DNA from: an uncultured Parafilimonas sp.
GTDB lineage: Bacteria; Bacteroidota; Bacteroidia; Chitinophagales; Chitinophagaceae
Direction: 5' to 3'
DNA length: 5,973 bases
NCBI GenBank assembly: GCA_937892395.1
Contig: CALAGJ010000009.1
Coordinates: 1-5,973 of the forward strand
Notes under the pieces: generated by a model
The model's database searches: none
Told to the model about the DNA's origin: nothing
Seen by the model: the letters and a program-made list of their open reading frames with translations, nothing else
In this document: piece after piece, positions 1 through 5,773 of the stretch
Layout: every line of letters starts with the position of its first letter
Numbering within the stretch: position 1 is the stretch's first letter
Translations under genes and position numbers: made by a program

Positions 1-747
1 GTTAAAATCCTCATTGAGTAAGTCACGGAGCATGCTGGTGGTTTTTCCCTGCTCACTTAAAATTTTTGCTGGTGGATTAGCATTATTTAGATTGGCCTGT
101 ATCGTTTTCCAGGTGTTTACCAGTGTTTCCAAATCTTCATGAAGCTCTGCTGTCTGTTTTCCTTCTGCGGCAGTGCGAACTATAACACCAAAGTTCTTTG
201 GCTTAATAGCCTCAATGATTTTTTGAAGCCTTTTTCTCTCATCACCAGAATGAATCTTTCTTGAAACCGCAACAATGTCATTGAAAGGAGTAATAACTAC
301 AAATCTTCCGGGCAACGAAATTTCACAGCTCAATCTTGGGCCTTTTGCTGCAATGGGTTCTTTTAATATTTGTACAAGTACTTCCGGTTTGCCTTTAAAA
401 ACTTCGCTTATTTTTCCTGTCTTAATTATTTCAGGTTCTAAATTCATTTCTGTGAAGTCAAATCCTCTTTCAGATTTGTCTTCCATACTCATGTTAGTAA
501 ACTGTAGGATTGATTTTATGTATGGGCTCAAATCTGTATAATGTAGAAAAGCGTCTTTTTCAAAACCAACATCAATAAAGGCAGCATTAAGTCCCGGTAT
601 TAATTTTTTTACTTTACCTAAGTATAGGTCGCCAACAGCAAATTGTGCATCAGCTTTTTCATGGTGCAATTCCACCAATTTCTTATCTTCCAGCATGGCT
701 ATCTCCACACCAGAATTAAGTGCATTTATAACGAGTTCTTTGTTCAC
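1..747 (-). CDS. rng: Ribonuclease G/E family endoribonuclease, N-terminal half (runs off the window edge)
   Basis: This is a single-strand-specific endoribonuclease of the RNase E/G family, acting in rRNA maturation and mRNA decay. The frame is open for 249 codons from a GTG at 745-747 to the window edge, so the C-terminal part is missing. Residues about 36-140 form the S1-like RNA-binding domain (FAVGDLYLGKVKKLIPGLNA, then AAFIDVGFEKDAFLHYTDL). It carries an acidic insertion at about 76-110, which I recall as usual in Bacteroidota. Then come the family blocks KGPRLSCEISLPGRFVV (135-151) and KNFGVIVRTAAEGK (184-197). The two catalytic metal-binding aspartates of the family lie beyond the window and cannot be checked. 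The GTG start is supported by AAGGAGA (752-758), 4 nt upstream, and by similarity beginning exactly at NKELVINA; the next in-frame ATG (codon 18) would cut into conserved sequence. It lies downstream of the small basic-protein gene after a 178-nt leader. RNase G rather than E is inferred from phylum habit. Confidence 0.95.
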   Translation of the reverse strand, partial: MNKELVINALNSGVEIAMLEDKKLVELHHEKADAQFAVGDLYLGKVKKLIPGLNAAFIDVGFEKDAFLHYTDLSPYIKSILQFTNMSMEDKSERGFDFTEMNLEPEIIKTGKISEVFKGKPEVLVQILKEPIAAKGPRLSCEISLPGRFVVITPFNDIVAVSRKIHSGDERKRLQKIIEAIKPKNFGVIVRTAAEGKQTAELHEDLETLVNTWKTIQANLNNANPPAKILSEQGKTTSMLRDLLNEDFN

Positions 748-751
748 ATAT

Positions 752-758
752 TCTCCTT
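752..758 (-). promoter_or_regulatory. Strong Shine-Dalgarno sequence of rng
   Basis: The minus strand reads AAGGAGA, then four bases, then the GTG start of rng. It decides the start codon of this gene. The HU, TPR, small basic-protein and hydrolase genes here have no such motif, as expected for Bacteroidota, where initiation usually does not rely on Shine-Dalgarno pairing. This makes the rng site stand out. Confidence 0.75.
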
Positions 759-886
759 TAGTATTTCATATACACCACACAAACCGCATAGAATAAATGC
801 AGTAACACATGTTCCCTGTGGCACTTTGAGGCAGATAAGGAGGGGTAAAGTAGCGGGGATGTAAATAAAACAGACAAGCAATCGAA

Positions 887-909
887 GCAGCCATTCGGCG
901 AATAGCTGC
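887..909 (-). terminator. Strong hairpin between the small basic-protein gene and rng (terminator or leader structure)
   Basis: The minus strand folds into a 10-bp stem with a 3-nt GCC loop. The outer arms are GCAGC/GCTGC, followed by one T-G wobble and then ATTC/GAAT. It begins 16 nt after the stop codon of the 31-aa protein gene, the right place for an intrinsic terminator. However, the downstream sequence is only loosely T-rich (TTCGATTGCTTGTCTGTTTTATTT is split by other bases). It may instead be a partial terminator, an RNA-processing site or a leader structure of rng. The stem itself is certain from the sequence; its role is inferred. Confidence 0.55.
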
Positions 910-925
910 CTGACAATACTAGAAA

Positions 926-1021
926 TTATTTATTCTTTTTCTTATGACGATTCTTTCTAAGTCTTTTCTTTCTTTTGTGGGTTGCGATTTTATGACGCTT
1001 CCTTTTTTTACCACAAGGCAT
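926..1021 (-). CDS. Small basic AURKAIP1/COX24-domain protein (mS38/bS22-like, probable ribosome-associated)
   Basis: This 31-residue frame starts with ATG at 1019-1021 and ends with TAA at 926-928. It begins MPCGKKRKRHKIATHKRKK and continues RLRKNRHKKKNK, with about two thirds Lys, Arg or His and no acidic residue. The KRHK-ATHKRKKRLRKNRHKKK pattern matches what I recall of the AURKAIP1/COX24 family short proteins found across Bacteroidota. The eukaryotic relatives are the mitochondrial small-subunit protein mS38, and mycobacterial bS22 is a similar tiny basic ribosomal protein, so a role on the small ribosomal subunit is likely but inferred. It sits 41 nt downstream of the TPR gene and upstream of rng, so it may be cotranscribed with them. 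No Shine-Dalgarno precedes it; the upstream bases are almost pure A/T. At 31 codons it falls below most gene-finder cut-offs. Confidence 0.85.
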   Translation of the reverse strand: MPCGKKRKRHKIATHKRKKRLRKNRHKKKNK

Positions 1022-1039
1022 AATTAATAATTTTATTGT

Positions 1040-1053
1040 TTATAGTACTATAA
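1040..1053. repeat. Perfect 14-bp AT-rich palindrome between the TPR and small basic-protein genes
   Basis: TTATAGTACTATAA is its own reverse complement. It lies in the 41-nt gap between the TPR gene stop and the small gene start. It could be a weak mRNA stem or a protein-binding site, but in such AT-rich DNA a 14-bp palindrome may also arise by chance. The symmetry is directly visible; no function is claimed. Confidence 0.4.
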
Positions 1054-1062
1054 TAATTTGAA

Positions 1063-1899
1063 TCAGTTTTCTAATGAACTAATTCTGTTGTCTAATTCTT
1101 TTTTTGCTTCAGGTACTTCAATTTTTTCCCTGATAGTTTTATACCACTTTATAGCATTTCCTTTATCACCTTTTTGTTCAAAAGTTTCTGCTAAATTAAA
1201 TGCCGCTTCAAGATTATCCGGATCACGAGTTAAAATATATTCAAAATATTCAAGTGCTTTATCTAACTGTCCGTTTTTAATATTTCCCAAACCCAGCATC
1301 ATTCTGGCAAAGAGATTATCCGGATTTTTATCGGCTACACCTTTTATCAGAGATACTCCCTGCATAGGTGTACTTGAGGTGCCTCCAAAAAGATAACATG
1401 CTCCAAGCCCTACTTTTAGTGAATCATTATCAGGATTTATTTCTAATCCTTTCTCAAATAAAGTTTGAGCCTCCCCGGCAAGCCATTTCTGTCTTGCAGG
1501 ATTTTGCTCCAATAATAAGTCCTCCAAAAAAAAGAGGGCTGCAAAAGAAAGGTTTTTTTCCGATTTTTCCAATTTCGCTGCTTCACCCCTATAATAGTTG
1601 GCAAGATCTGCTCTGTGAAAACTATCTATCCAAAGCTTTGCAATTTGTTTATACGCATTGATTTGCTGCTCTTGTACATTTCCTCTTACTACACTATTTT
1701 CTAGTGCAGTGAGCACTTGAAGTTGATTTTCATTCAATATTTTTTTGGCAGATGAAATAATTTGAGTAGTGGATAATGCTGCATTAGAATCCTCTATAGG
1801 CAATGCTGCTACAAACGGACTTGTGCGTTTTCCAAAAAATCCTAAGCCAATTAAAATAAGGCAGGCAAAACCTACAACTAACCATTGCTTTCTTGACAC
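1063..1899 (-). CDS. Membrane-anchored tetratricopeptide repeat (TPR) protein
   Basis: The product has 278 residues. Residues 6-22 (WLVVGFACLILIGLGFF) form one hydrophobic segment after a short basic N-terminus (SRKQ), so it is probably an inner-membrane anchor or uncleaved signal with the rest outside the cytoplasm. Residues about 30-130 are helical without clear repeats. TPR-like units follow at about 140-172 (FEKGLEINPDN), 196-229 (ALEYFEYILTRDPDN) and 230-263 (AAFNLAETFEQKGDKGNAI). TPRs mediate protein-protein contacts; no catalytic motif is present and the partner is unknown. The start is GTG at 1897-1899: an in-frame TAA lies just upstream and no ATG is available. There is no Shine-Dalgarno. 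The gene begins 22 nt after the HU stop, so HU and TPR are very likely one transcript. In my recollection a TPR protein commonly sits between HU and rng in this phylum, which supports a shared but undefined role. Confidence 0.85.
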   Translation of the reverse strand: MSRKQWLVVGFACLILIGLGFFGKRTSPFVAALPIEDSNAALSTTQIISSAKKILNENQLQVLTALENSVVRGNVQEQQINAYKQIAKLWIDSFHRADLANYYRGEAAKLEKSEKNLSFAALFFLEDLLLEQNPARQKWLAGEAQTLFEKGLEINPDNDSLKVGLGACYLFGGTSSTPMQGVSLIKGVADKNPDNLFARMMLGLGNIKNGQLDKALEYFEYILTRDPDNLEAAFNLAETFEQKGDKGNAIKWYKTIREKIEVPEAKKELDNRISSLEN

Positions 1900-1921
1900 T
1901 ATATAAAATTAAGTGGCAAAA

Positions 1922-2212
1922 TTAAGCCTCCACCTTTAATTGTTTTACATCAGCTGCAAACTCTTTGGCGGGTTTAAATGCAGGTATATAATGTTCGGGG
2001 ATATTTATAGCTACATTCTTCTTGATATTTCTACCAATTTTTGCAGCTCTTTTTTTGGTAATAAAACTCCCAAAGCCGCGTATATAAATGTTTTGGCCTT
2101 TGGCAATATTCTCTTTTATTTCCTGGATAAGTGTCTCCACTGTTACTAATACATCCACTTTTGGAATGCCGGTTTTTTCTGAAATATTATTTACCAAGTC
2201 TGATTTCCGCAT
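1922..2212 (-). CDS. HU/IHF-family nucleoid DNA-binding protein
   Basis: This 96-residue protein has the usual HU length plus a short tail. The N-terminal helical dimerisation half (RKSDLVNNISEKTGIPK, 2-18, onward to about 40) is followed by the saddle signature IYIRGFGSFITKKRAAKIGR (42-61). Next come the DNA-embracing arm and the C-terminal block IPEHYIPAFKPAKEF (71-85), the Bacteroidota form of the family. It acts as a dimer that bends DNA in the nucleoid. The arm tip reads GRNIKKN instead of the classical GRNPxTG, so the intercalating proline of E. coli HU/IHF is replaced by isoleucine; I recall similar tips in other Bacteroidota paralogues, so this is probably a subfamily trait. It is the first gene of the minus-strand cluster (HU, TPR, small basic protein, rng). 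No Shine-Dalgarno is visible. I give no symbol because several HU paralogues usually coexist. Confidence 0.95.
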   Translation of the reverse strand: MRKSDLVNNISEKTGIPKVDVLVTVETLIQEIKENIAKGQNIYIRGFGSFITKKRAAKIGRNIKKNVAINIPEHYIPAFKPAKEFAADVKQLKVEA

Positions 2213-2250
2213 GGCAGTACTGTTTAGTTTATACTGATTAATTGGCTTTA

Positions 2251-2277
2251 AAAATATAACAATTCAAATTACCGCAA
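2251..2277 (-). promoter_or_regulatory. Tentative Bacteroidota-type promoter for the HU operon
   Basis: On the minus strand TATATTTT (2251-2258) matches seven of eight positions of the phylum -7 element TAnnTTTG, counting the free ones. A TTG (2275-2277) lies 16 nt further upstream, where the -33 element is expected, although the spacing is at the short end. This would start transcription about 30 nt before the HU start codon. In AT-rich DNA such matches occur by chance. Confidence 0.25.
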
Positions 2278-2394
2278 ATTATTTTTTACAAATCATTCAG
2301 AAAATCGACCAGAATATTTTGAATATGGCATCGATTATATTAAAATAATTCGCTTAACATTTGGAGTTATCATATCAATCTTTTAATGAGCTCT

Positions 2395-2637
2395 CTATTT
2401 GGTAAGTTTTGTTCTGGATATGGAAGGTCTTACCTCCAAATTGTATTTGATCTTATCATAAAACTCTGAAAGGTAATGTGGATAAGCGTTTGAGGGTAAA
2501 TTTTGATTGAAGCAATAGCCAATATTTGAAAAGCCAACGATTATTTTCAATTGATTTTTATCTAATGTTTCCGCTCTAAATGATATTTCAAATGCAAAAT
2601 TTGGACTATTGAATAAAAGTTTTAAGCTATCAAGCAT
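2395..2637 (-). CDS. Hypothetical protein, 80 aa, orphan
   Basis: I do not recognise this reading frame. It starts with ATG at 2635-2637 and ends with TAG at 2395-2397. The product (MLDSLKLLFNSPNFAFEISF at the start, IIVGFSNIGYCFNQNLPSNA in the middle) has a plausible soluble composition. It alternates hydrophobic and polar residues like beta strands in the first half and has a probable amphipathic helix near 53-70. No signal peptide, membrane segment or catalytic motif is visible. It has no Shine-Dalgarno and no good promoter. It is alone between the HU cluster downstream and the divergent permease gene upstream. It may be a small accessory gene or the remnant of a larger one; the sequence around it does not extend the protein in another frame. 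Its codon usage resembles that of its neighbours, which is the main argument for calling it. Confidence 0.45.
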   Translation of the reverse strand: MLDSLKLLFNSPNFAFEISFRAETLDKNQLKIIVGFSNIGYCFNQNLPSNAYPHYLSEFYDKIKYNLEVRPSISRTKLTK

Positions 2638-2713
2638 TGTTGAATGTATAACTAGTATTGAATAAATTTTTTTCTGGATTCAGCAAAAATTTACCGCTAT
2701 TTTGTGGCACTTC

Positions 2714-4048
2714 ATGCAGTCTCCTCAACTTGAACGAAAAATAAATTTATTACAAGCCTGTGCCATCAATATGATTGATATGGTTGGCATTGGCCCTTTT
2801 GTTGTAATGAGCATAGTAGCTCAAACTATGAATGGGCCATGGTTTCTTTATGCATGGATAGCGGGTGCTGTACTCAGTATCTGCGATGCTTTTATTTGGA
2901 GTGAATTGGGTGCCACATATCCCATGGCCGGTGGTAGTTACAATTTTTTAAAAGAGTGTTATGGCCAAAAGGCAGGAGGTATTATGAGTTTTCTTTTCGT
3001 ATGGCAAACGATGATTCAGGCACCTTTAGTAATAGCTTCTGCAGCTATTGGCTTCGCACAATATTTTAGTTATTTGGTACCCCTCACAGATATCACTTCA
3101 AGGGTAGTAAGTGGGTCTGTGGTTATAGCGGTTATAACACTACTGTATAGAAAAGTAGAGGATGCAGGTAAAATTAGTTTATTCCTATGGGTTGGTGTTA
3201 TTCTAACTTTATTATGGATAATCATCAGTGGGTTTGCAAATGGTAACATGGCTACTCCTATTCAACACATCAATCAAGGACTTGTTTTGGATAAAAGCTT
3301 TGCTTTAGCCATAGGCTTTGCCTCAGTAAAAACGGTGTATAGTTACTTAGGATATTATAATGTATGCCACTTGGGTGGAGAAATAATTAACCCACAAAAA
3401 AATATTCCAAAGAGTATGCTCATTTCCATAATTGGCATTTTTCTGCTTTATATGTTGATGAATATTAGTATTTCATCTGTTTTGCCATTATCAACTATTC
3501 AACAAAGTTCTTTTGTAGTGAGTGAGTTTGTAGCTGTCATTTCAGGTCCATTGGCGGCAAAACTGATTACAGCATTAGTATTGTGGGTAGCTTTTGCTTC
3601 TGTTTTTTCTGCCACTTTGGGTTATAGCCGTATTCCTTATGCTGCTGCGCAGAATGGTGCTTTTTTCTCAGTGTTTGGCAAGTTACATCCTACAAAAAAC
3701 TTTCCATATATTTCTTTATTAGCCCTTGGCGCAGTTGCATTTATTTTGAGTTTAACTGTAAAAATGAAAGAAGCCATTGACGCAATTTTGGCCATGCGTA
3801 TTTTAGTTCAGTTTGTAGGGCAAGCCATCGGACTTGTATTACTAAGAAAAAGAATTGGTGCTAAGCGAATGGCGTGGCGCATGCCATTATACCCATTGCC
3901 AGTTATTCTTGCAATTGGCATTTGGATATTTATATTTTTTAGTACCGGACAGCAGATGATGCTATCTGGAATAAAAGTACTATCCATAGGAGTTATAGTA
4001 TTTCTCATAAAAAACAAATGGAATTCGAAAACGAGGCATCATCCATAG
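2714..4048 (+). CDS. APC-superfamily permease (amino acid transporter type)
   Basis: This 444-residue integral membrane protein has about 12 hydrophobic segments, the normal size for the amino acid-polyamine-organocation family (secondary transport across the inner membrane). Segment 1 carries the helix-breaking substrate-site motif MVGIGPF (23-29). The conserved loop SELGATYPMAGGSYNFL (63-79) follows segment 2. The segment-6 region has YSYLGYYNVCHLGGE (209-223), then NPQKNIPKSM (226-235), as in the family. A basic stretch (RKRIGAKRMAWR) lies between late segments. Substrate specificity cannot be read from the sequence; amino acids are the likely class. I chose the ATG at 2714; a TTG at 2702 would add four residues without Shine-Dalgarno support. 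The gene is divergent from the orphan ORF and 71 nt upstream of the hydrolase gene in the same direction. No terminator lies between them, so cotranscription is possible, but the functions show no obvious link. Confidence 0.9.
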   Translation: MQSPQLERKINLLQACAINMIDMVGIGPFVVMSIVAQTMNGPWFLYAWIAGAVLSICDAFIWSELGATYPMAGGSYNFLKECYGQKAGGIMSFLFVWQTMIQAPLVIASAAIGFAQYFSYLVPLTDITSRVVSGSVVIAVITLLYRKVEDAGKISLFLWVGVILTLLWIIISGFANGNMATPIQHINQGLVLDKSFALAIGFASVKTVYSYLGYYNVCHLGGEIINPQKNIPKSMLISIIGIFLLYMLMNISISSVLPLSTIQQSSFVVSEFVAVISGPLAAKLITALVLWVAFASVFSATLGYSRIPYAAAQNGAFFSVFGKLHPTKNFPYISLLALGAVAFILSLTVKMKEAIDAILAMRILVQFVGQAIGLVLLRKRIGAKRMAWRMPLYPLPVILAIGIWIFIFFSTGQQMMLSGIKVLSIGVIVFLIKNKWNSKTRHHP

Positions 4049-4119
4049 CATTTAACTCCTTTCTTTGGCCTGATTTTAATAGAAATATTTATTTCCTAAT
4101 TTAAAAAAAATATCGATTT

Positions 4120-4959
4120 ATGAAGATGAAAATGTGCTGCCTGCTGATTTTTATGATAAGTTTTTATAGGATGAATGCGCAACAGGTCTCCTGTTGTCAG
4201 GCTCCGGCAAGTGATGTTTTCAATCAATTTGCTTCGGACCCAGCATTCCAACAAAAGCATGAATCCCCAATCCCTTTCAAATACGTTGGTCAATATGGCC
4301 AGATGATTCAATATGATTGTCAAGATGGCGTTAAGGCAAATGCCTTTTGGGTACCAGCGGAAATGCCTACAAACTGGTATTTATTGGTCATACACGAATG
4401 GTGGGGACTGAATGATTATGTAAAAAAGGAATCTGTAAGACTAAGTCGTGCTTTAGGCATTAATGTGTTAGCAGTAGATATCTATGATGGAAAAGTGGCT
4501 ACCAAGCCCGATGATGCTGCAAAATATATGCAGGCAGTAAAGAACGATCGTGCCATTCATATCCTACAAGGTGCTATGAATTATATGCCGGCTCAAAGCC
4601 AATTCTTCTCCATAGGTTGGTGCTTTGGTGGAGGATGGAGTTTGCAAACCGCTATAATGGGTGGCGAAAGGGCCGCAGGTGCTGTAATGTTTTATGGCAT
4701 GCCGGAGCAGAAGCAAGATAAGCTTCAGCTTTTACAATGCGATGTATTGGGCATTTTTGCTTCGAAAGATCAATGGATAACACCACAAGTGTATCAACAA
4801 TTTGATGCAGATATGAAAGAAGCAGGAAAAACTTTAGAAATGCAAGTATATGATGCAGACCATGCATTTGCAAATCCGAGTAGCCAAAGGTATAATGAAA
4901 CTGCTGCTCAGGATGCCTATGAAAAAGTAAATGAATTTATCAAAAAGCGAATGAAATAA
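4120..4959 (+). CDS. Secreted dienelactone hydrolase family protein (alpha/beta hydrolase)
   Basis: The 279-residue product begins with a signal peptide (basic MKMK, hydrophobic CCLLIFMISFY, probable cleavage after NA at 19-20), so it is probably periplasmic or exported. The alpha/beta-hydrolase core resembles dienelactone hydrolase: VIHEWWGLNDYV (90-101) supplies the family glutamate (E93), GWCFGGG (166-172) holds the nucleophile Cys168, SKDQWITPQ gives Asp217 and DADHAFANP gives His248. The Cys-Asp-His triad is therefore complete. The region from 21 to about 54 (a CC pair, then FNQFASDPAFQQKHESPIPF) is an N-terminal extension I associate with Bacteroidota members of this group. The classical enzyme opens dienelactones in chloroaromatic degradation, but most members have unknown substrates, so 'carboxylic ester hydrolase' is as far as the sequence goes. 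There is no Shine-Dalgarno. A TTTG (4064-4067) upstream of a poor TATTTATT (4086-4093) could be a weak promoter of its own. A strong terminator follows 15 nt after the stop. Confidence 0.9.
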   Translation: MKMKMCCLLIFMISFYRMNAQQVSCCQAPASDVFNQFASDPAFQQKHESPIPFKYVGQYGQMIQYDCQDGVKANAFWVPAEMPTNWYLLVIHEWWGLNDYVKKESVRLSRALGINVLAVDIYDGKVATKPDDAAKYMQAVKNDRAIHILQGAMNYMPAQSQFFSIGWCFGGGWSLQTAIMGGERAAGAVMFYGMPEQKQDKLQLLQCDVLGIFASKDQWITPQVYQQFDADMKEAGKTLEMQVYDADHAFANPSSQRYNETAAQDAYEKVNEFIKKRMK

Positions 4960-4973
4960 AGTAGCTGGAAAAC

Positions 4974-5006
4974 AAAAAATCCCAGGAAAAAGTCCTGAGA
5001 TTTTTT
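4974..5006. terminator. Bidirectional intrinsic terminator between the hydrolase gene and purN
   Basis: Arms 4974-4987 and 4993-5006 form a 14-bp stem with one C-A mismatch and a 5-nt loop (AAAAG). The core is CCAGGA/TCCTGA and the outer part is A-tract against T-tract. Read on the plus strand it ends in TTTTTT right after the hydrolase gene stop. Read on the minus strand it also ends in TTTTTT, so it can stop transcription arriving from convergent purN about 190 nt away. Confidence 0.88.
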
Positions 5007-5034
5007 GTATAAATATTTATAAGAAAAAAATCTC
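4997..5034. repeat. Second, overlapping inverted repeat sharing an arm with the terminator
   Basis: GAGATTTTTT (4997-5006) is perfectly complementary to AAAAAATCTC (5025-5034). Between them lies a perfect 14-bp palindrome TATAAATATTTATA (5008-5021), giving a long AT-rich hairpin. Its left arm is the right arm of the terminator, so the two folds exclude each other. The pairing is visible; whether it matters is unknown. On the minus strand this fold would form first, ahead of the terminator. Confidence 0.6.
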
Positions 5035-5072
5035 TTGTGCTTAATACACATATGATTTCTGCTTAGGTATGG

Positions 5073-5109
5073 TGCACTACGTGCAATGATTTTTATTTAT
5101 GAAAAATCA
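5073..5109. repeat. Two small adjacent inverted repeats in the purN 3' region
   Basis: TGCAC (5073-5077) pairs with GTGCA (5081-5085) around a TAC loop, and TGATTTTT (5087-5094) pairs perfectly with AAAAATCA (5102-5109) around a 7-nt loop. They are separated by a single base. Neither is followed by a long T-tract in either direction, so they are not obvious terminators. They would lie in the 3' untranslated part of the purN transcript if it reads on to the terminator at 4974-5006. Confidence 0.4.
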
Positions 5110-5195
5110 GGATTAAGTTGAGAACAATAAAACCCCAAAAACGATATACTTTCTCTATGAATTATCGCAAATAAAAAGTGTAGTAAAGCTTATGC

Positions 5196-5759
5196 TTACC
5201 CACACACTGCTTCAATCACTTGAGGATAATATCGGTATTCCAATGCATGTATTCTGGCAGAAAGACTACTTACAGTGTCTGTGGCAAGTACAGGACAGGT
5301 GGCTTGCAGTAGATGGGTGCCATGGTCATACTGTTCATCTACAAAATGAATGGTAATACCAGATAGAAGCTCTTTTGCATCAATAACAGATTGATGTACA
5401 TTATTACCATACATACCCTTACCACCATATTTTGGTAACAATGCAGGATGAATATTCAAAATATTTTGAGGATATGCTGATACAAGCTGTTTCGGCATCT
5501 TCCATAAAAATCCAGCAAGTATCAGCCAATCTATTTTATGTGCCTGCAACAATGTCAAATATGCATCTCCCCTAAAAAATCGTTCTTTTTCAATGAATTC
5601 CGTTGGCAGCCCATGTTTTTTTGCCACTGCCCATGCACCTACATCAGGTTTATTACAGAGCAATAATTCAGCTCTAATCTGAGGATGATTTGAAAAAAAA
5701 TCACAAATACGGTCTGCATTGGTACCACCTCCACTTGCAAAAATTGCTAATCGCTTCAT
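5196..5759 (-). CDS. purN: Phosphoribosylglycinamide formyltransferase (GAR transformylase)
   Basis: The enzyme transfers a formyl group from 10-formyltetrahydrofolate to GAR, the third step of de novo purine synthesis, in the cytoplasm. The 187-residue length is normal for the short stand-alone form. The N-terminal phosphate-binding turn is FASGGGTNADRI (7-18; E. coli has SGNGSN). The catalytic residues appear as Asn102 and His104 in ILNIHPALLPKYGGKGMYG (100-118) and Asp145 in FVDEQYDHGTHLLQA (139-153). The folate-site segment LAGFLWKMP (81-89) is also present. KGMYGNNVHQ replaces the PGLHTHRQ of proteobacterial enzymes, which I recall as usual in Bacteroidota. The start is ATG at 5757-5759, without a Shine-Dalgarno but at the conserved MKRLAIFASG beginning. 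The gene is monocistronic in this window and convergent with the hydrolase gene. No other pur gene is adjacent, so regulation with the pathway would need a trans factor. Confidence 0.95.
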   Translation of the reverse strand: MKRLAIFASGGGTNADRICDFFSNHPQIRAELLLCNKPDVGAWAVAKKHGLPTEFIEKERFFRGDAYLTLLQAHKIDWLILAGFLWKMPKQLVSAYPQNILNIHPALLPKYGGKGMYGNNVHQSVIDAKELLSGITIHFVDEQYDHGTHLLQATCPVLATDTVSSLSARIHALEYRYYPQVIEAVCG

Positions 5760-5773
5760 ATTGTTACTTACAA

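Larger units (their letters stand above)
2213..2713. other. Gene-poor stretch beside HU with one orphan frame
   Basis: These 501 nt separate the minus-strand HU cluster from the plus-strand permease gene. The only frame with a start codon that I would consider is the 80-aa one described separately. A plus-strand frame without an ATG is open at 2252-2386 and reads like protein near its end (ENRPEYFEYGIDYIKIIRL). It could be a remnant of a lost gene or chance. I see no RNA gene, no terminator with a T-tract and no insertion-sequence ends. Confidence 0.5.

Noticed and set aside
275..541. Plus-strand open frame opposite rng.
   Set aside because: It is the antisense shadow of a clearly conserved RNase G/E coding frame.
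1058..1661. Plus-strand open frames opposite the TPR gene.
   Set aside because: They lie entirely across the TPR coding frame, show no family resemblance and have low-complexity composition.
2252..2386. Plus-strand frame of 44 codons ending ENRPEYFEYGIDYIKIIRL and a hydrophobic tail.
   Set aside because: It has no start codon and I know no family for it. I mention it as a possible remnant but do not call it as a gene or pseudogene.
2702..2713. TTG start extending the permease by four residues.
   Set aside because: The ATG at 2714 is a better start, the extra residues add nothing conserved, and there is no Shine-Dalgarno before the TTG.
4096..4323. Minus-strand open frame opposite the hydrolase gene start.
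   Set aside because: It overlaps the signal peptide and conserved N-terminal part of a well-supported gene and resembles no family.
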